Below are positions 23,801-38,800 of a stretch of DNA of 64,000 nucleotides, piece by piece; positions within the stretch are counted from its first letter, which is position 1, and the number at the start of each line of letters is the position of its first letter. Both the position numbers and the translations under genes were made by a program. The notes under the pieces were generated by a model. That model was not told the origin of the DNA. It saw nothing but the letters and a program-made list of their open reading frames with translations, and searched no databases. The DNA comes from Endomychus coccineus (Eukaryota > Arthropoda > Insecta > Coleoptera > Endomychidae). The stretch spans positions 161,422,388 through 161,486,387 of the forward strand of contig OY294068.1 of NCBI GenBank assembly GCA_958510875.1. Reading direction: 5' to 3'.

Positions 23801-26800
23801 ATATTTGATACAATATGTAAAGAACTCCTGATTTTGTTAGTCAACACAGTTTATTGGATTAAATGGTTAGTTGTATTCAAAAACATTGAAGACCTGCTCA
23901 ATCTGACAACACTGCATCAAATGCTGCCATGACGTCATTTCTTTCGTGAACGTGAACAGCGTGTAGCAAACATTTCCCATACAAGAAAACAGTTGCAAAT
24001 ATGTATAGGGAATGTTTTAGCGAATCGATGCAAAATCAAATTCTGCATCCGACCATCCAATAAATTCAGGTTATCAAATTTGAATGAACGAACTTTTTCA
24101 ACTTCGAAAATGGTGTAGGTGGTCATTAAATTTTGGATACCCTGTATGCGATAAATCAATTGTCAAAGTGGATTTCTAAAGTACCATTCTTGGGCTTCCG
24201 TTTACCCAGAAGCCGAAAATGGGTAAAAGGTGCTGTGTTCAAAATAAGGCTACATCTTACAAAAATTACAAAAAAATCTAGATATTTAAAAAAAATTAAA
24301 ATAGGTATAAGGAAATCTGATAGAAGTCATCATGAAATTTTCTCGGGTTCGATTTAAAATAAAGAAGTTAATGGCGGCTTACAGTACAACCGGAAATGGT
24401 ATGACCTTGAAAGTATTCTGAAATGAAAGAGAATCTTGAATAAACCTGGAGTCCAAAAATTCTAAGTTTTTTCTAACCACGAAAACTTCTAAGGAACGGC
24501 TACCGTGAGAAACCCGGTATAAGTAGAACTTGTAATTTTAAACTTAGATTAACAAAACAGACTCAACCTTTGCGTTTCATTTTTTACAAACATCTCATAC
24601 CTTTCCTAAACACTTTACATACCGAATGTTTCAAATTAAATACATTAGAATCAATAAAGATTTATAAAGGTAACAAAAACTCCTATAACAAAATCCTATA
24701 CCAAAGTGATATTTTCCTTTGTCTTTCAAAGTACTCTTAGAAAAATGTCTTAGAATATTAAATAATAATTATCCTGATGCAGGAATTGTTCCGGAATTTC
24801 CGATGATCTCTAACTCTCAATTGTAATCTCATTAACCATAGTGCCTATTTATACTTGGAATGTTCATTGTTTACTTTATAATTTTGTGTCTGTTTGATAA
24901 TGGCGCTAGTTGAAACTACAGTAACATTTTCATGTTATTATTGAAAGTGGTAGAAAAATGGAGCAATCGTTCTTTCATTTAATCATAATGATAAATTACC
25001 ATAGAGTAAAGGCTTCTATCATCGATTTTTTTCAATGTATTATTATTATATCCAATAATTAAATATTATTATTATTTATTGGTATGTTCGAGTGAAATCT
25101 TGCAAGTGAGTTTTAAGCCACTTCTAATCGACCGATTAACATGATCAAGCCTGATACAGACCATAGATATTCGAGCTATTGAAATTTTTCCTGAGGAACG
25201 GTAGAACAAGTTGATGTTGCCTTTAGTCTAGATTAACTATGATATCATCCATGTCATGTAGCCCTTACCTGAGGAATTTACTCTTTGTTGCCGCTGCTTC
25301 CTGTTCTTTCTTCAAAGCACCTAAAGCTTTCACTTTATGTTGTAGAGATTTCAACTTTTCATCAATGAAGTCTCGTAATGGTGTTAATTCATCTTTATCA
25401 AGTTTGCAATTGATTTCGTCTTGGATGTCATTCAGTGCTTGTTGCCATAATTCTTCCTATAAATTGCAGTAGAATCATTATATCAATGACTTAAATGTGA
25501 TCCGTAGATCACTAACTTCCTTCACTCGTAAGAACCAAAAATAAATTCTAAATATTAGAAACAGATATTGAAAGCTTAAGAATAACTCACAGAATTTGTC
25601 ATATGCTTCACACAGGTTATTCGGAAAACTATAACTAAACTTACCTGCTGCAATAGCTTGCTCAGAGCCTCTTCTATACCTCTGGACAAATCGTCACAAG
25701 TAGCTTGAAACTGATCATGTGAAACCTTTCTATTTATTACGCAAATATCAACTTTGTCTGCTAATCCTTCTTCATATTCGTCTCGACTTATTTTCTCAGA
25801 CTTCAACATTTCCACTTGCTCTTTATTGGACTGAAAAAATACGCTTAGATTGATGTTCAGAAAATGTTATGGCATATCAAGGATGATGGGTAGGTACTCC
25901 TGTATCAACGTATCACATAGTAAAGAGTGAAATGAAATAACGAAATTCCAAGAACAAGGTAACTTTAATCTCCAATCATCCATATTTCTGATGGTCTTCT
26001 TTAAATTCTACCTTGCGTAGGTTACTTTTATGCGAGGCATTCAATATTTACGAAAATGCTCTAAGAAAAGCGACCGTTTCACGCGCTGCGTGGCATGTCT
26101 CTTCTCAAAGCCTCTTGACTTTTATACTAAGCGTTCAGGCCTTGTATTAACGAGACTCAACGGGTTACCCAAAGTTAAACCATTTTTGCACCAATATATC
26201 ATTATCAGATTGAAAATAATTTTGTTTCAAACAAATCGAAAATTGGTTATTTCTGTTTATTTCAAGAGTTGGTTGACGCAGCACTATTGCCAGCTGTGGC
26301 CTGCTAAATTCAAGATAAATAAGAACTGTGGTTTCATCTATTACTCACATCTATTTGAAGCTGCTTGATATCTTTATCTTCCAATAACATCGACACAGCA
26401 TCACCAACTTTATTGAAAACTGCTTCAAGTTGAGTGAACTTGTCGTTCAATTGGATGATATTCTGGGCAGTTTCTTCTTCATTTGCCATTCCTTTATTCA
26501 TACTGGAATTGTGTGTGCACAGAGCTCAGTTAATTATGCGATCGAAGGATTAGAACTTACAAATACGTATTTAAAACTATAGTAAACTACGTGTTAAAGC
26601 CTTAACGATTACTGTGAACAGTTGAAGTTAACTTGAAGTACTCTGCAACTTGATCATCTAAGACTATCATAATACCCAATAATACTCCACAATAATTCGT
26701 CCTCATGCGTTCGTTATAACAATTTTCAATAACTGTTCTAAATGAACCGATCGAAAAATATTCCGATAAAAAGATGGGATTCAAATTTATATTTATATTA

Positions 26801-29800
26801 AACGTTGTCATAATTTTGAATCAATGAAGCCGGACAAAAGTAATAAGTACCAATTTTTTTTCCAATGAATGGATTCTTATGAAATTTGGTGTCCAGGATA
26901 TTGCATATCAGAACGCCAGACTTAAAAATTTGAGGAGTTGGTATAGAGACGGGTCCAAAACCAAGAAAGGAACTGGTGCTGGAATAAAAAGTGAGAATAT
27001 ACTAAACTGAGTTTTTCATGGGAATAGACACTTCCGTTTCCAAGTGGAGGTAGATGCAATCCTACAATGTACAAGACGAAACAACATAAGGGAAGTGCGT
27101 AACGCACGAATTAGAATATGCTCTGACAACCAGACTTCGCTGAAGGCATTCCTGTACCCAAAAGTGACATCGTGACTGGATTCGGAATGTCGAAAAGAAC
27201 TCAGTGCTCTGATACAACACAACAAAATAACATGTTAGTCCCATGACACTGTGGCATCGCGGGTAACGAAAAAGCAGATGAACTCGGTTCATCAGCCTCA
27301 TATTTTGGACCAGAACCTCTGCTCGGAGTGCCAAAAATAGCTATCCGAGGATGTATCCGGGTCAGACAACAACAAAGAGAGCCCTGGCATGAGGCTCTTC
27401 GTATGTGTAAGACGTGAAAAGTTTTATCAGAGAACCGTCGAAACCAGAACTGAAGAATTACTCAACATGAGTAGGAACCAGGTCCGAACAATAAAAGGTC
27501 TCCTCACTGGTCGCAGCGCAATGAGAGGACACCTCCGCCAAATAGGGCTGTACAATGAAGACCTGTCCTGCAGACAGTGCAGCAAAGGAACTGAAGCCAA
27601 ACACATATTGGCAGAATGCGAAGCACTAGATCGCAATATTTGGGCAGCCTAGGCTATCCTCGATGAGAACAACAGTTAACCGGTGAAGGTCTTGTACAAA
27701 CTAGAACAGGGGACTAGAATACGAAGTAGGTGTAACACATCCGACTAAAAATACGCCTAAAGCCCTAGCGGCTGGGGTGAGGATGATGTAAAGGACTAGC
27801 ATCTAAAGCAACAAAAACAATAAACTATGTGTTTCATCATTGAATTTTAAGCTTGTGTATAATTTAAGATGGCAAATATACAACATGCTGATGCTATTTC
27901 AAAGCTACACGGAAACAAGAGATACAAACATATACCGTAACAATATTTTTTCTATTCAAAGCGCCTCGTATATGCGAGGAATGAAACAGCATCCCAAGTT
28001 CTATAGAAACCTCTTTACTATACTAGAAGCTCTACCTAAAGCTTAGTAAATTCTGTTATCAAAGTACAATCAATCATATTTCGGGCATTATATGAAGGTA
28101 AATCACGGAACTGGCTTTCATTCATCGCGTTTTCCTTATCTTTGAAGTGTATATAAAAATTTCGTCAGTGTGATATAATCTATTTCCGAACTTATCTACT
28201 GTAAATGGTTTCCATATCCTTCACTTACGACAATACATGAAGATCTATAGTGAAGAACATAACAAGATGGAGTACTATACTTACTCAGCCATAAGTTTCT
28301 CAGACAAGAAATTAAATTCTCGTTCTATCTCGCTCATCTGGGTCATCAGTAAACAGAACTGGTTGTTGAATTGTACGTCCATGCCATTTATTTGATCGAC
28401 ACATTGGTTCAACTTGTTCTCGATTTGTGTTACTCTAATTGAGAGAGAAGCGTCATCTCCCTCTGCAATTCGAAAATATTCATTAAATAATTGACTTGAA
28501 TATACACTCGTATACTCTATGTAATGTGTAACTTTATTTGAATTGACAGGGATATCTATGTTATGGAATGGTCTGTCATGGACATTATGTGACTGTCATT
28601 GTATCAGCTGCCATGTGAACGTTAACTGTCTCGCTTCGGGGCTATGTGTTATCTGTTATAATCAGTCTGACCTATGCTGATGATCCATTAATCTATGAAT
28701 CTGTCTTTCCTGTGATGAGTGAATCAGTTTATCAGTGGTAATTGCCAAACACTGAGATGCACTAGATCGCCGTAACTGTCACTGGGATGGTTAGTGAACC
28801 GATTCGGCCTAGCCACGTCTAGTTGAGATTATATAGAATATCGAAAATATGACACTTCAAGTAAATCCACAGTACATTCATCCAAGACAATTTACATTCA
28901 AGATGGTGACCTGAAATAATGTTTAAAAATTGTCGGATGTGTTTAAGACCCCAACTAAAGCTACGATCAAAGACAATATATTATTATTATAGTTGTGGGG
29001 ATGTAGTAGGGTTCCTTCATACCTAGGCCCAAGGCCTTCGCACCCCGTATCAGCTATTAGAGCGGTTCAAATCAAGGATGTTCACCAAGCTCCCGAGGTA
29101 GACAAACTGCCACCTATCCAACATCCAGTCTAGACTTGATTGGAAAGGTGGTTAGAGCCCTGAAGAGGCTCAACACCGTCCCTGTTTCTAGTTTCTGGAG
29201 CTTCTCAGTGTCTCTTAGCTCTACTAACCTTGCTTTGCTTCTTGGGGGATCAGTCTTACGCATCTGCACAGAATGTTTTTCGTTCACACCACCTGCACAA
29301 GGATGAATCGCTCCAATTCATATTGGAGAGGTGGGAATTAAACGGTTCTTGTCCCGTTAGCATCTGTGTCAGCAATCTGGCATCGGTTTCAGCCATATTC
29401 CTCTCTTGCTGAGACCAGTCTTCTCTAATGTGCGATCTAATCAGTCCTCTACACCGTTCACTTCTTGCCACTCTATCGAGTATTGTGATCTGACCCAGCA
29501 GTAGATCGACTCTTTGATGTTACTTTCCGAGATGGCCAATGGTATGGCCTATTACGGGTTCTTCGGCCCTAGTTTTGCAAGCTCTTCGGCTATTTCGTTC
29601 CATCTTATTCCAAGAGTAACCCAGACTATGGTGAGTTTATTTTCGTATCCGCTAAGGTTGTGTGGCGCGTGAGCTTGTCTGTTATTTTCATCCTACCCAG
29701 CACAGCGAGAGTTGCTAATGTCTATGTATATCCTGATATGGGTTTGCGTTTTTTCTTCAATCCCTGTTTGAGCACAGTCCGTTATAGCCAGTATTACCGA

Positions 29801-32800
29801 TTGGAGGATAGTGGCGTGTTCATCCAGAGGTATAGTAATACCTTTACCTCTGCCTTTGCGATATATCCCTGCTACCTTCTGTCCATAGTTTCTAGCTCCA
29901 TCAGTGAACTAGATTTTACCATCGGTTGGTAGAGTTGCTTGAAAATACGACCTTTCAAGTAAATCCACAGACAAGTTACATCCAAGTTAGTGACCTGAAG
30001 TGATGTTTGTAACTTGTTGGATGTGTTTGAGATTCCAAATAAAGCTACCATCATCATAGATCACCTAACACAGTGATATATTTGAATTCATTCCACTCCA
30101 TTTCTGTCACTTTGAAGTAAAATAATTAAGCATTATTATTAAAGTCCTCACCTCCCGTCATAATTTTATTCAAACGTTCTAGTTCCTTTTGAATAAATTG
30201 CAGCGCATCTGAGGGCCTCATCCTTGATAAATCAACACTGTGAATAGAAAATGAAATATAGTTCATAGAAAGTACTGGGTTCATTTAACATGTTACTTTG
30301 ATGAATTCTTATCATATTCCCATGGTGTTTTATGACCCAATTTCGTTATAGTTGTATCTATCTACTAAACTAGAAAAGAGTTCACACTATAACTTATCTA
30401 TAGCACCTATCTACGTTGAGCAATTTAATCTCTCCAGTAGAGGCAATGAATAATAGATCAACAGAATCTTTTTAATGACAATACATGTAGTATCCTTGCC
30501 GTTCAAAAGGGAGAAATAAAAAAGTGAAAGAGTATAGTCTTAATTGCTGTTTCGACCACAATTTTTCCATAGGGCATCCAACGTTGGTTGATATTGGTAT
30601 TGGTTGGGATGATAGCGGGCTTAATATAATCTTCAGTGCACTTAGCCAAAGACCCTTGTACACTATCCCCTGCTACGTTTTCCAGAGGGTATTCGGATAC
30701 TCTGCTGCTCGACAGAATCCTAAGATATGTTTTAGGCTTAGATCCTTCATGTCATCGGCCGTGGTGATCCTAGGGCCTAGCCAGGTAAACCTGGATCGGA
30801 TGAGCGCAGGACATTAAAAAAGGAAGTAGGTTGACGATTCCCTCGCATCTCATACAGAAATAAGTGTTGCTTTTCCCCACTGTATGTTTGAATTTCAGAT
30901 TTCCGGGACCTGTAAAGATCTCGGAGATTATCCTGATTCTTTGCCAACTCAGTCAGCAAGAGTATCTCGCTTGTCCTTAGACCTACCTCTTCATTTCCAA
31001 GAAGTGCCCTTGGCAGTCTGGCAGCCGTCAATGCTTCTCCGCAAGATTTTGAGGACCGTCCAAATTGGCCTCCGAGCTGGCCAGTTTCTCTCATTCCATT
31101 TCCAACCTGCGTGACCCGGAATCCAGGTCGGTCTGAGCCTGTTTTCACCAGCTAGCATGTTAAGGATCTCCTTGGTATCCCTGACAAGTCTCGAAGAAAC
31201 AGTTGGGCTTGCAGTGCGTTGAGTGCCGCTTGACAGACCAAACAGATCAAGATCGTCCCATTTGTCTCATCATAGCCGACTAGCTTCTCCGCAAATCTGT
31301 AGATGGCAAACATCTCGATTTGGATGACTATGTTGAGATTCCCCATTCGCACGGAGTATCCATCAATATATCTAGGACCGCAGAAGCCTGCCCCGACCCT
31401 TGTGTTTGTTCTAGACCCATCCGTATACCAAATTGTGCCATGCTTTGGCGTGCGGCCATTTTCCCATTCTTTCCTCGACGGGATGATGACCCTGAAATGC
31501 TGATTCACGAGCCATAGAGCGTTGATGCTGTCCTGCGGCTCTAGTCCCTAAATAGACTTGGTCTGCATTCCATTTCTTCAGGAGGCCATTGCAGCTAAGC
31601 CTATAGACCGCAATCATTGCGAGTTTCCTCATCGTCATTGATAGGGGTGGTACGCCGAGCAAGGCCCTCAATGCTGCAGTTGGTGTAATGCCCCTGAGAA
31701 AGAGGTACAGAAGTTTCTGGGTTGTAAACAGTTCGTTTCTTTTCCACCATACGAGGTCTGCATGACCGAGTCTTGGGTTAATAATAGCTTGAGTAGATAC
31801 ACATATAGCTGCTAAGGCCTCAAACCACACTTCATGCCAATTGCTCTCTTACACTGCAAAAAGATTATCATAGAATTTTGGCACCTAGTCTACAGTTGAT
31901 TATGCCAAAGTAGTTTTTGTCCAGGGTGACTCCCAGATATTTCATCATCTCGAAAAAGTCAACTGAATTGCTCCCGATTACCATCTCGATTCTGTACCTT
32001 CTGGAGAATATAATAATGATAGTTTTCTCCATCTGAACGGAGAGTTTATTCTGTCTACACCAGATTTCTGTAATTATCAAGGCTTGCTGAACAAGCTCCT
32101 GCAAGGTACCCTCATAGGCTACTCTGGAGTATGGCGATATAATTCTCATAACCTACCACCTTAATACCAGCATGATTCAACTTTACTAGTATATCATCCA
32201 CGACCAAACTTCATAAAAGGAAGGTACCCATCCCTGTGGACACCCTTTCAGAGTATAACCTTGCTCCGTCGTGGAAAAGTGTTTACCTTCAAGGGTGTTC
32301 ATAATCTATCCAATTACTCGCGGGATACCATGTCCCACTAGCAGAAAATCGAGTTTGCAGAAATGGAAGCATGCAGTTATATTGTAAGAGCATCCAAATT
32401 TTCTTAAATTTCTCGGTTGTAGCTCAATATCTCTTTTCCTATGCATGGGAGAGTAGTTGTTCTCAATATTGTAATAAATTCGTATTTGATTTTTTTCTAA
32501 GGCTTTAGTTATCGACCAACGGATCAGTAAGCATTATAATTTTCAGAAAATTACAAAACCCGAACAAATTGTATAGGTCTGCAAACTTGATTTTCTACCA
32601 GTAGCCTTGATCACAACATATCGATAAATTATAGTTAATTGATCTTTTCCAAAGATCCATGTATATCTTCAATAATTTGACTGAACTATTGATCCATCAC
32701 AAAGTGCAAGTTTATACAATGATACAACATGAAAGCGAATTGGAAAATAAACTTACCCAGTCAAGTCGAAATCTCCATCGGGATTCGCACCATCTTGAAA

Positions 32801-35800
32801 CATGAATTCAACAATTAGGTCATTACATATCGTTGTAAGCAAAATGGCTTAATTTCTTAGAACAAATACCTTTTCCAAGGATGTTCAGATGATGCTTCAA
32901 TGAACTACTTTTCCGAGAAAGTTTTAAACACTGTTTTTGATAGTATTATTACCTAACTAGAGATATAAGCAAGCAATTATTACACACTTCGAGATTTTGA
33001 TCTGAATGTTATTTATACTGTTTTTATGCTGACGTCATAGCGTCTTTTTATTAGCCAATAATAAATTGATTTGCAGATTCGTGCGTGTTTTTTTTCACTA
33101 TTTCTATGCCAAGGAACTTCACGTGGATATACTCTGCCAGATACAGGGATTTCGACCATTGAAATTTCAGCATTTCCACTAATACAAAAATAACTGTTTT
33201 TCATGGCGAAAGAAAGATTAGGTTCACGTATCGATAAGGTTTAAAAAATGTTGTAACTTTTTAAGACTTTGAATTAATCGGCTAAAGTAATATGTTTTAA
33301 TGTTGCAATTCACGGTGAAAAAAGTTAAGACCGTATCGACAGATTTAAAATGTCAATTGCTTTAACAGTTGTGCAAAACAATTTAGTATAGTTAAAATAC
33401 ACCATTCTGTTTATATAGTATTAGGTGATTGGTAATTGTTGGTAGACTTTCACACACAATATACCCCTTCTGTCGTCCAGTGGAAAAAGGTCGCGGTTTA
33501 CTCAAGCGGAACAGCATGCATGTGAAGCTCTTAACAAAGATGCATGCGTCATCCGTATACTACTAAATATCAAGAGCTGTAATATTGATAAAACCTTTCA
33601 CATTGGGAGCATGATGCATGCATGTGAACTTCTAATGGTACAGCTAGATTCCAGCTTCTTGATATATGTGTGTAATTTTGAATGGGTATCGTCATACTTG
33701 GCATTTGAAATGACTTGTTCTGTGACAACTTACATTCTAGTTATAATAATCGAAAAAATTTTCTAATCGTGCACGACGCCATCACGTATTCCATGGAAAG
33801 TGAAATTATGATCAATGATTCATTATCTGGGACTCAAGTCATATAGTCAAATCTGGTGACATTCTGTAATTTCGTCTAAAAAGTGGCGCCATCCATCATT
33901 TTAATAATACTGTGTAGGTAAACTGTAATTGAGGTTAAAATCTAGAATTACATGACTCTTAGTAAATTTATCGCAATACTTTCTCGTTACTATTTCTGAG
34001 GAATGAGAGTACGAACTATAGGATAATAACATAGCGAGGATATCCGGGATTGTCCATACTTTTATTCCATACTGTTTGGAAAATGCTACTTTACTTGATA
34101 AATTGGCGGCCGGAAAGTGTAGGCAACTTTCCAGACTCCTGTCATTTTTTACAAGAAATCTCAGAATTTTTCATAATTTTAATACATTATTTTTTGTTGT
34201 ACATCTTCAAGGAATTGCTTAGAATCAACTTTCTCATTGGTTTTGTGCTTTTAGATTAAATTTCTCCTCTGTTTACATCGACTGAACCAGATGAAAAGTC
34301 AATTCTCTAGACAGAGAATGTGAAGCTGTCACTATAAGCAACTATTCAAGAACAATTTAATGTAACTGTCATTCTGTATGTAGTTTAGAGATCTGAACTA
34401 GTACTCTAATAAGTAATTTTCCTTCCTTGTAACGTAAATTATTATTCCACCACTGTTGATATTCAGAAACAATCAATAAGTCTATCACACAGAAAACAAC
34501 AGTTACGAAATTAAAAACCTACCATCTTTTCTTGGTCTTCCTGCTTCAACTCCATAAGTTGTACCAGCTACCATGGCATCTTCCACAACTGAAAATATTT
34601 ATAGATGCATCAGTAGACAGGATAATCGAAAATATATATTCACTTAGCAGCGAAGAGCTTCTTTATTTATTCATTCAGTGAATTATTCACAAGACAAAAG
34701 CCATCTTATAAAATAATGGAAATATGTATTGAATATCTTTGAATAATGCTGATTGTGCTTCAAAATTATGTCTTTCCTCAAATCTGTCATTTCTGAGACT
34801 TGATTTAGATTTATTTTGTGTGCAGTATCATTTCATGAGGCGTCTTGATAGTATAGATAAATATATAGCATTCACGCTAGTACAGGGTGTCCAGGTTTCG
34901 TTGGTTTTGTAATAAATCGGAATTAGGGAAATCGTAGCTTCTCATTATTAAGGTGGCCTGTGGTATGTGCGATAATCTTATCGAGTTAAGGCGGTAATGT
35001 TAGTCTGGATTGAAACAATGAAAGTCCTTTGCCGCCGAAGATATGAACCGATACTCTGAACTCACACGAAGGTATTATCAAAAAACTATGACATCAGCGA
35101 AAATAGGGAGCTGAGAATAAATGTAAAATCGGGTTGAGAAGTAAAGGGGTATAGAGGCTGTGCTGTTTTGATAAAACTCTTTCTTCAAGAGGGAAGAAGG
35201 GAGTTCGGGCCGGTCCATACTCAAGACGCGTATCATTAAAACCGAAGTAAATTCAGTCCTTTCTCAAAAAGATAAAATTTGGTGATTAAGGTGTAATGTG
35301 GTAATTAAATTAAATTGTTAAGTAGTTCAGTTCAGAGGACAGCCGGGCACTCCGATGTGTTATCATCGTTCAAAAAAAATAAATTCGTTCTATATCATTG
35401 GCACCGACTTGACCGATGAATTGAAAGTAGTGAGTGTTAGGGGAAGGTTAAACAACAAGGGCGGTAAGTCTTAGATCTAGATAATTACAACTGTTTGGGT
35501 TGGTCTGGTACTGCATGATTTCCGCTAAGTAGAGTATTAAGGTGGTAAGAGGTTGTAAGGGACTTTTGTTTGAGATTCAATCCAGAAACCACTATTCCTT
35601 TCGTTTATGTTTTCACAACGGTAAAGGTTAGTAACCATTTAGTTTAGTTGTAATATTCCCTAAATATCCATATAATTATATTTCGTCATACTAAAATTAT
35701 TAACAATGAAGCCAGGTCATAAGTCGATTGGTTTGATTTAATAAACGAAACAACCCAAAGATTACCTATAAAGTGATAAGCATTGATAGTACCGGAGGGT

Positions 35801-38800
35801 TCCTGCTTAACCTCTTAAATAAGTAGGTGGTGGCAGCATATCATAATAATGAATAAAGTAGTTGAAAGTTAAGATTAATTGCCTGAATGCAAATTTCGAT
35901 TATTTGCTGGAAGCCGTGAGGACATGCACTACCAGAGGAGCGCTGTGAGGTTGACAGTGGAGAGGGTCAGTAGTAGAAAAATAATAAATTACAAGAATTA
36001 AAACAAAGTAATGCGTGTATATTACAGTTTTTCAAGGTGTCTCGCTTATTTTCAAAGATAGAAAGATGCGGTTTTAGCGACCTGGTTCTACTTTTTCGAG
36101 GAAACAACGCTGGTGGAGATAGATTTTTCACGGAGAATCCAATAGAGTTTGTATCTTCTTTGTCGGTCTGACGGTTTCCGAGAAATATTCCGAAATTGCA
36201 TTTTTTCAATGGAAACCATAGTAGGCTATGCGCTTTCAATTTTTCAGGCTTTCCAAAAATAGATATCATATATTTATTTTCATGAATAGGGAAGTTATAT
36301 ATAATGATTATTTGAGTTTTTTTACATTAGGCAGTAAATTGTAGGTGGCGATGGGAATGAAAATTAATATGAATTAATCTTATATATAATTTAAAAATAA
36401 CAAAAACCATGAAATCTACAAATATTATTCAAATTGTACCCTATTGTGATTAACACATATTTCGCACATAATCTTCAGTGGCCTTAGGGCATTTAATATA
36501 ATGAAAGGGTGTTCTTGTAAGTGCCTTAACTGTCTTTCGGTTGCACCCCTTGAATCTTCGATTGTTTGATACCGGGTAACATGAATTTTATTTTGCAAGT
36601 ATCCCCTTAAAAAACTTAAGATGGACAAGTTTGGCGTCCTGGGCGGCCATCTTACCGGTTCCTGTTTCACACTCCAGTGGCCTGGAAGATTGTCCTCCAA
36701 GTAGGCTCTTACACAGGTAGATAAGTGTAAGCAGGATCCCCTTTACGCTGGAAATATATGTTATTCAGAAGTGATATAGGCACATCTTCTCCTATCGCAG
36801 GCAAAATGTTTTATAATTTCTCCAGATATCTAATTCCTGCTAGGAAAATATGTGAATTTTAATTTTTGAACCCAAAATAAAGCACGAAACGCTGAAGTCA
36901 AATCTACCTTGTCGATCTCGTGGTAATATAGCATGCAACTTGTCTTGGGCCCAGAATCTACTATTTTGACGTTTTATTATGCCGGTACTGGATACGTAGA
37001 CCTCATCCGACCATATGACCTCTTTTTTCAGAATTTTTCTCAGTATTCAACATTTGCAAATACCAGTTACAAATCTCGATGTACCGTTGTGCATCCTCAG
37101 GATAAAGCTGCTGATTCGAATTTATACGGTTTATACTTAGGTTTTTTGAAATTGAATACACCCTCGATTTTACAACGCCGACATAATCTTCTACCTTTCT
37201 GCACGAAGTAGTTGAATCTGCTTCTAAGCAAGCCAAAATATTTATTTCTTCATACAAATACAAATTTTAGAATAGAGCGATAACAGAGGAAGGACTTACC
37301 TATTTAAACACAGTTCCGCCGTATCATCTGAATTGTCATTGCACTGCTCAAATCATGTCATATTTTTCATTATTTTCAAAGGTTAAATTTGATGCCATAA
37401 TTCAAAAAAAATATAATATAAACGCAAAACAAAACTGGTAATGCTTTAATACCGTTTGACAAGAATGTCAAATGGATGATTAACTTGATCAAGGGTAACT
37501 TGATATGGTAATAAAAATAAAATTATTCTTCAAGGCCTACTAGGAGATACGAAAAAATTGGAGTGTAAATGTTCAGCTTGATAATAAAAATAAATATGCG
37601 TCAGTGTAATTTTCGTTTCCATGGGCCACCTATGATTTACCGCCCAATGTCGAAAAAGTTCAAAAAACCGTTATAACTTCCCTATTTATGAAAAGAAATA
37701 TATGATGTCATATATTTTGAGAAATCCCGAAAAATGCATTTCCAACGGTGTCATGGCCTACTATAGTTTCCATTCAAAAAATGGAAGTTTGACATATATT
37801 TCGAAAACGGCTAGACCAACAAAAAAGATACAAACTCCATTGGTTGCTACGTAAAAAAATCTTGAAGATGGAAGATATTTTTGAGAATACTCACACAGGC
37901 GCCGCTGCAAAAGTCACCTAAACTCGAAGATATATTAGGAAAACCGCATCCTTCTATCTTTGAAAAAACAACGAAAATTGGAGACCCTATACTTGCATAA
38001 ACTAACAACCACAAGTTTCTGTTATGGGTCCTCGAATTTCCCTAGCATTTCTCAAAATTCTCAATTGTATCTATATCCCTCTCTGTCTCGTATAAAAACG
38101 CTATACTTATCAGATTGCAGCGATTATATTACTTGACAAATCTCACCCTCGCCTAATTCTTCGGGTGTTCCTACTGGTCCTCCAGCACCAAATACACCGG
38201 CAACAAATGCGCCAGATATAGCTGCTCCACCACCTCTCACTAAATCTTCTATAAGGCTTGCTAGCTTTTGCATACCAGCTTCTGCAGCATCCATTCTCTT
38301 GGAAACGGTTAGTATTTGATACATGTCAAGTACTGGAGTAGGTCTGCTCTGATCAATCGGCCTAAAAATACGGAGATGTATGAAATTCCAAATTTGATTA
38401 AAACATGCATTGGCGATGATGATTCAATCCATTATTGGAACATGATTATTGAGCTCCGTTATACAAGAGGGAATCACGATTTCTTGAAAAATGAGATATT
38501 GCTATCACGCGGTCCAAAATAAGTACTCATCGATTTACAACAAAGAACCAATATTATTTGGGATGTCCTAGCTCCGGCCCATCCTAAGTTGCATCCCACC
38601 AACCCTTTATGCCTGAACGACGCCACGTAGGTCACAGCTAAATCGCATCCCAACTCTAGTATGGATTGTCATTTATAAATTTTTTAAATAGAAGCAGGGT
38701 TGCCACATCTTGACTGATGTCCGAAAGTTTTCATCACCAAGAAATGTAAATTGGCCATTTATACAGAGATTATTGTTACATGAATTATGTCCAAAAGATG

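Noticed and set aside
25070..25090. Short ATT repeats (also near 1030, 28980 and 49500)
   Set aside because: Too short to be more than AT-rich background, except the one at 1030, which is part of the retroelement tail already reported.
30777..31517. Plus-strand frames over the RNase H-type retroelement
   Set aside because: They are antisense shadows of the minus-strand RNase H and linker regions, which carry the recognisable motifs.
34880..35960. Possible Tc1/mariner MITE starting ACAGGGTGTCCAGG
   Set aside because: Only one end-like sequence was visible; no inverted partner and no target duplication could be found.
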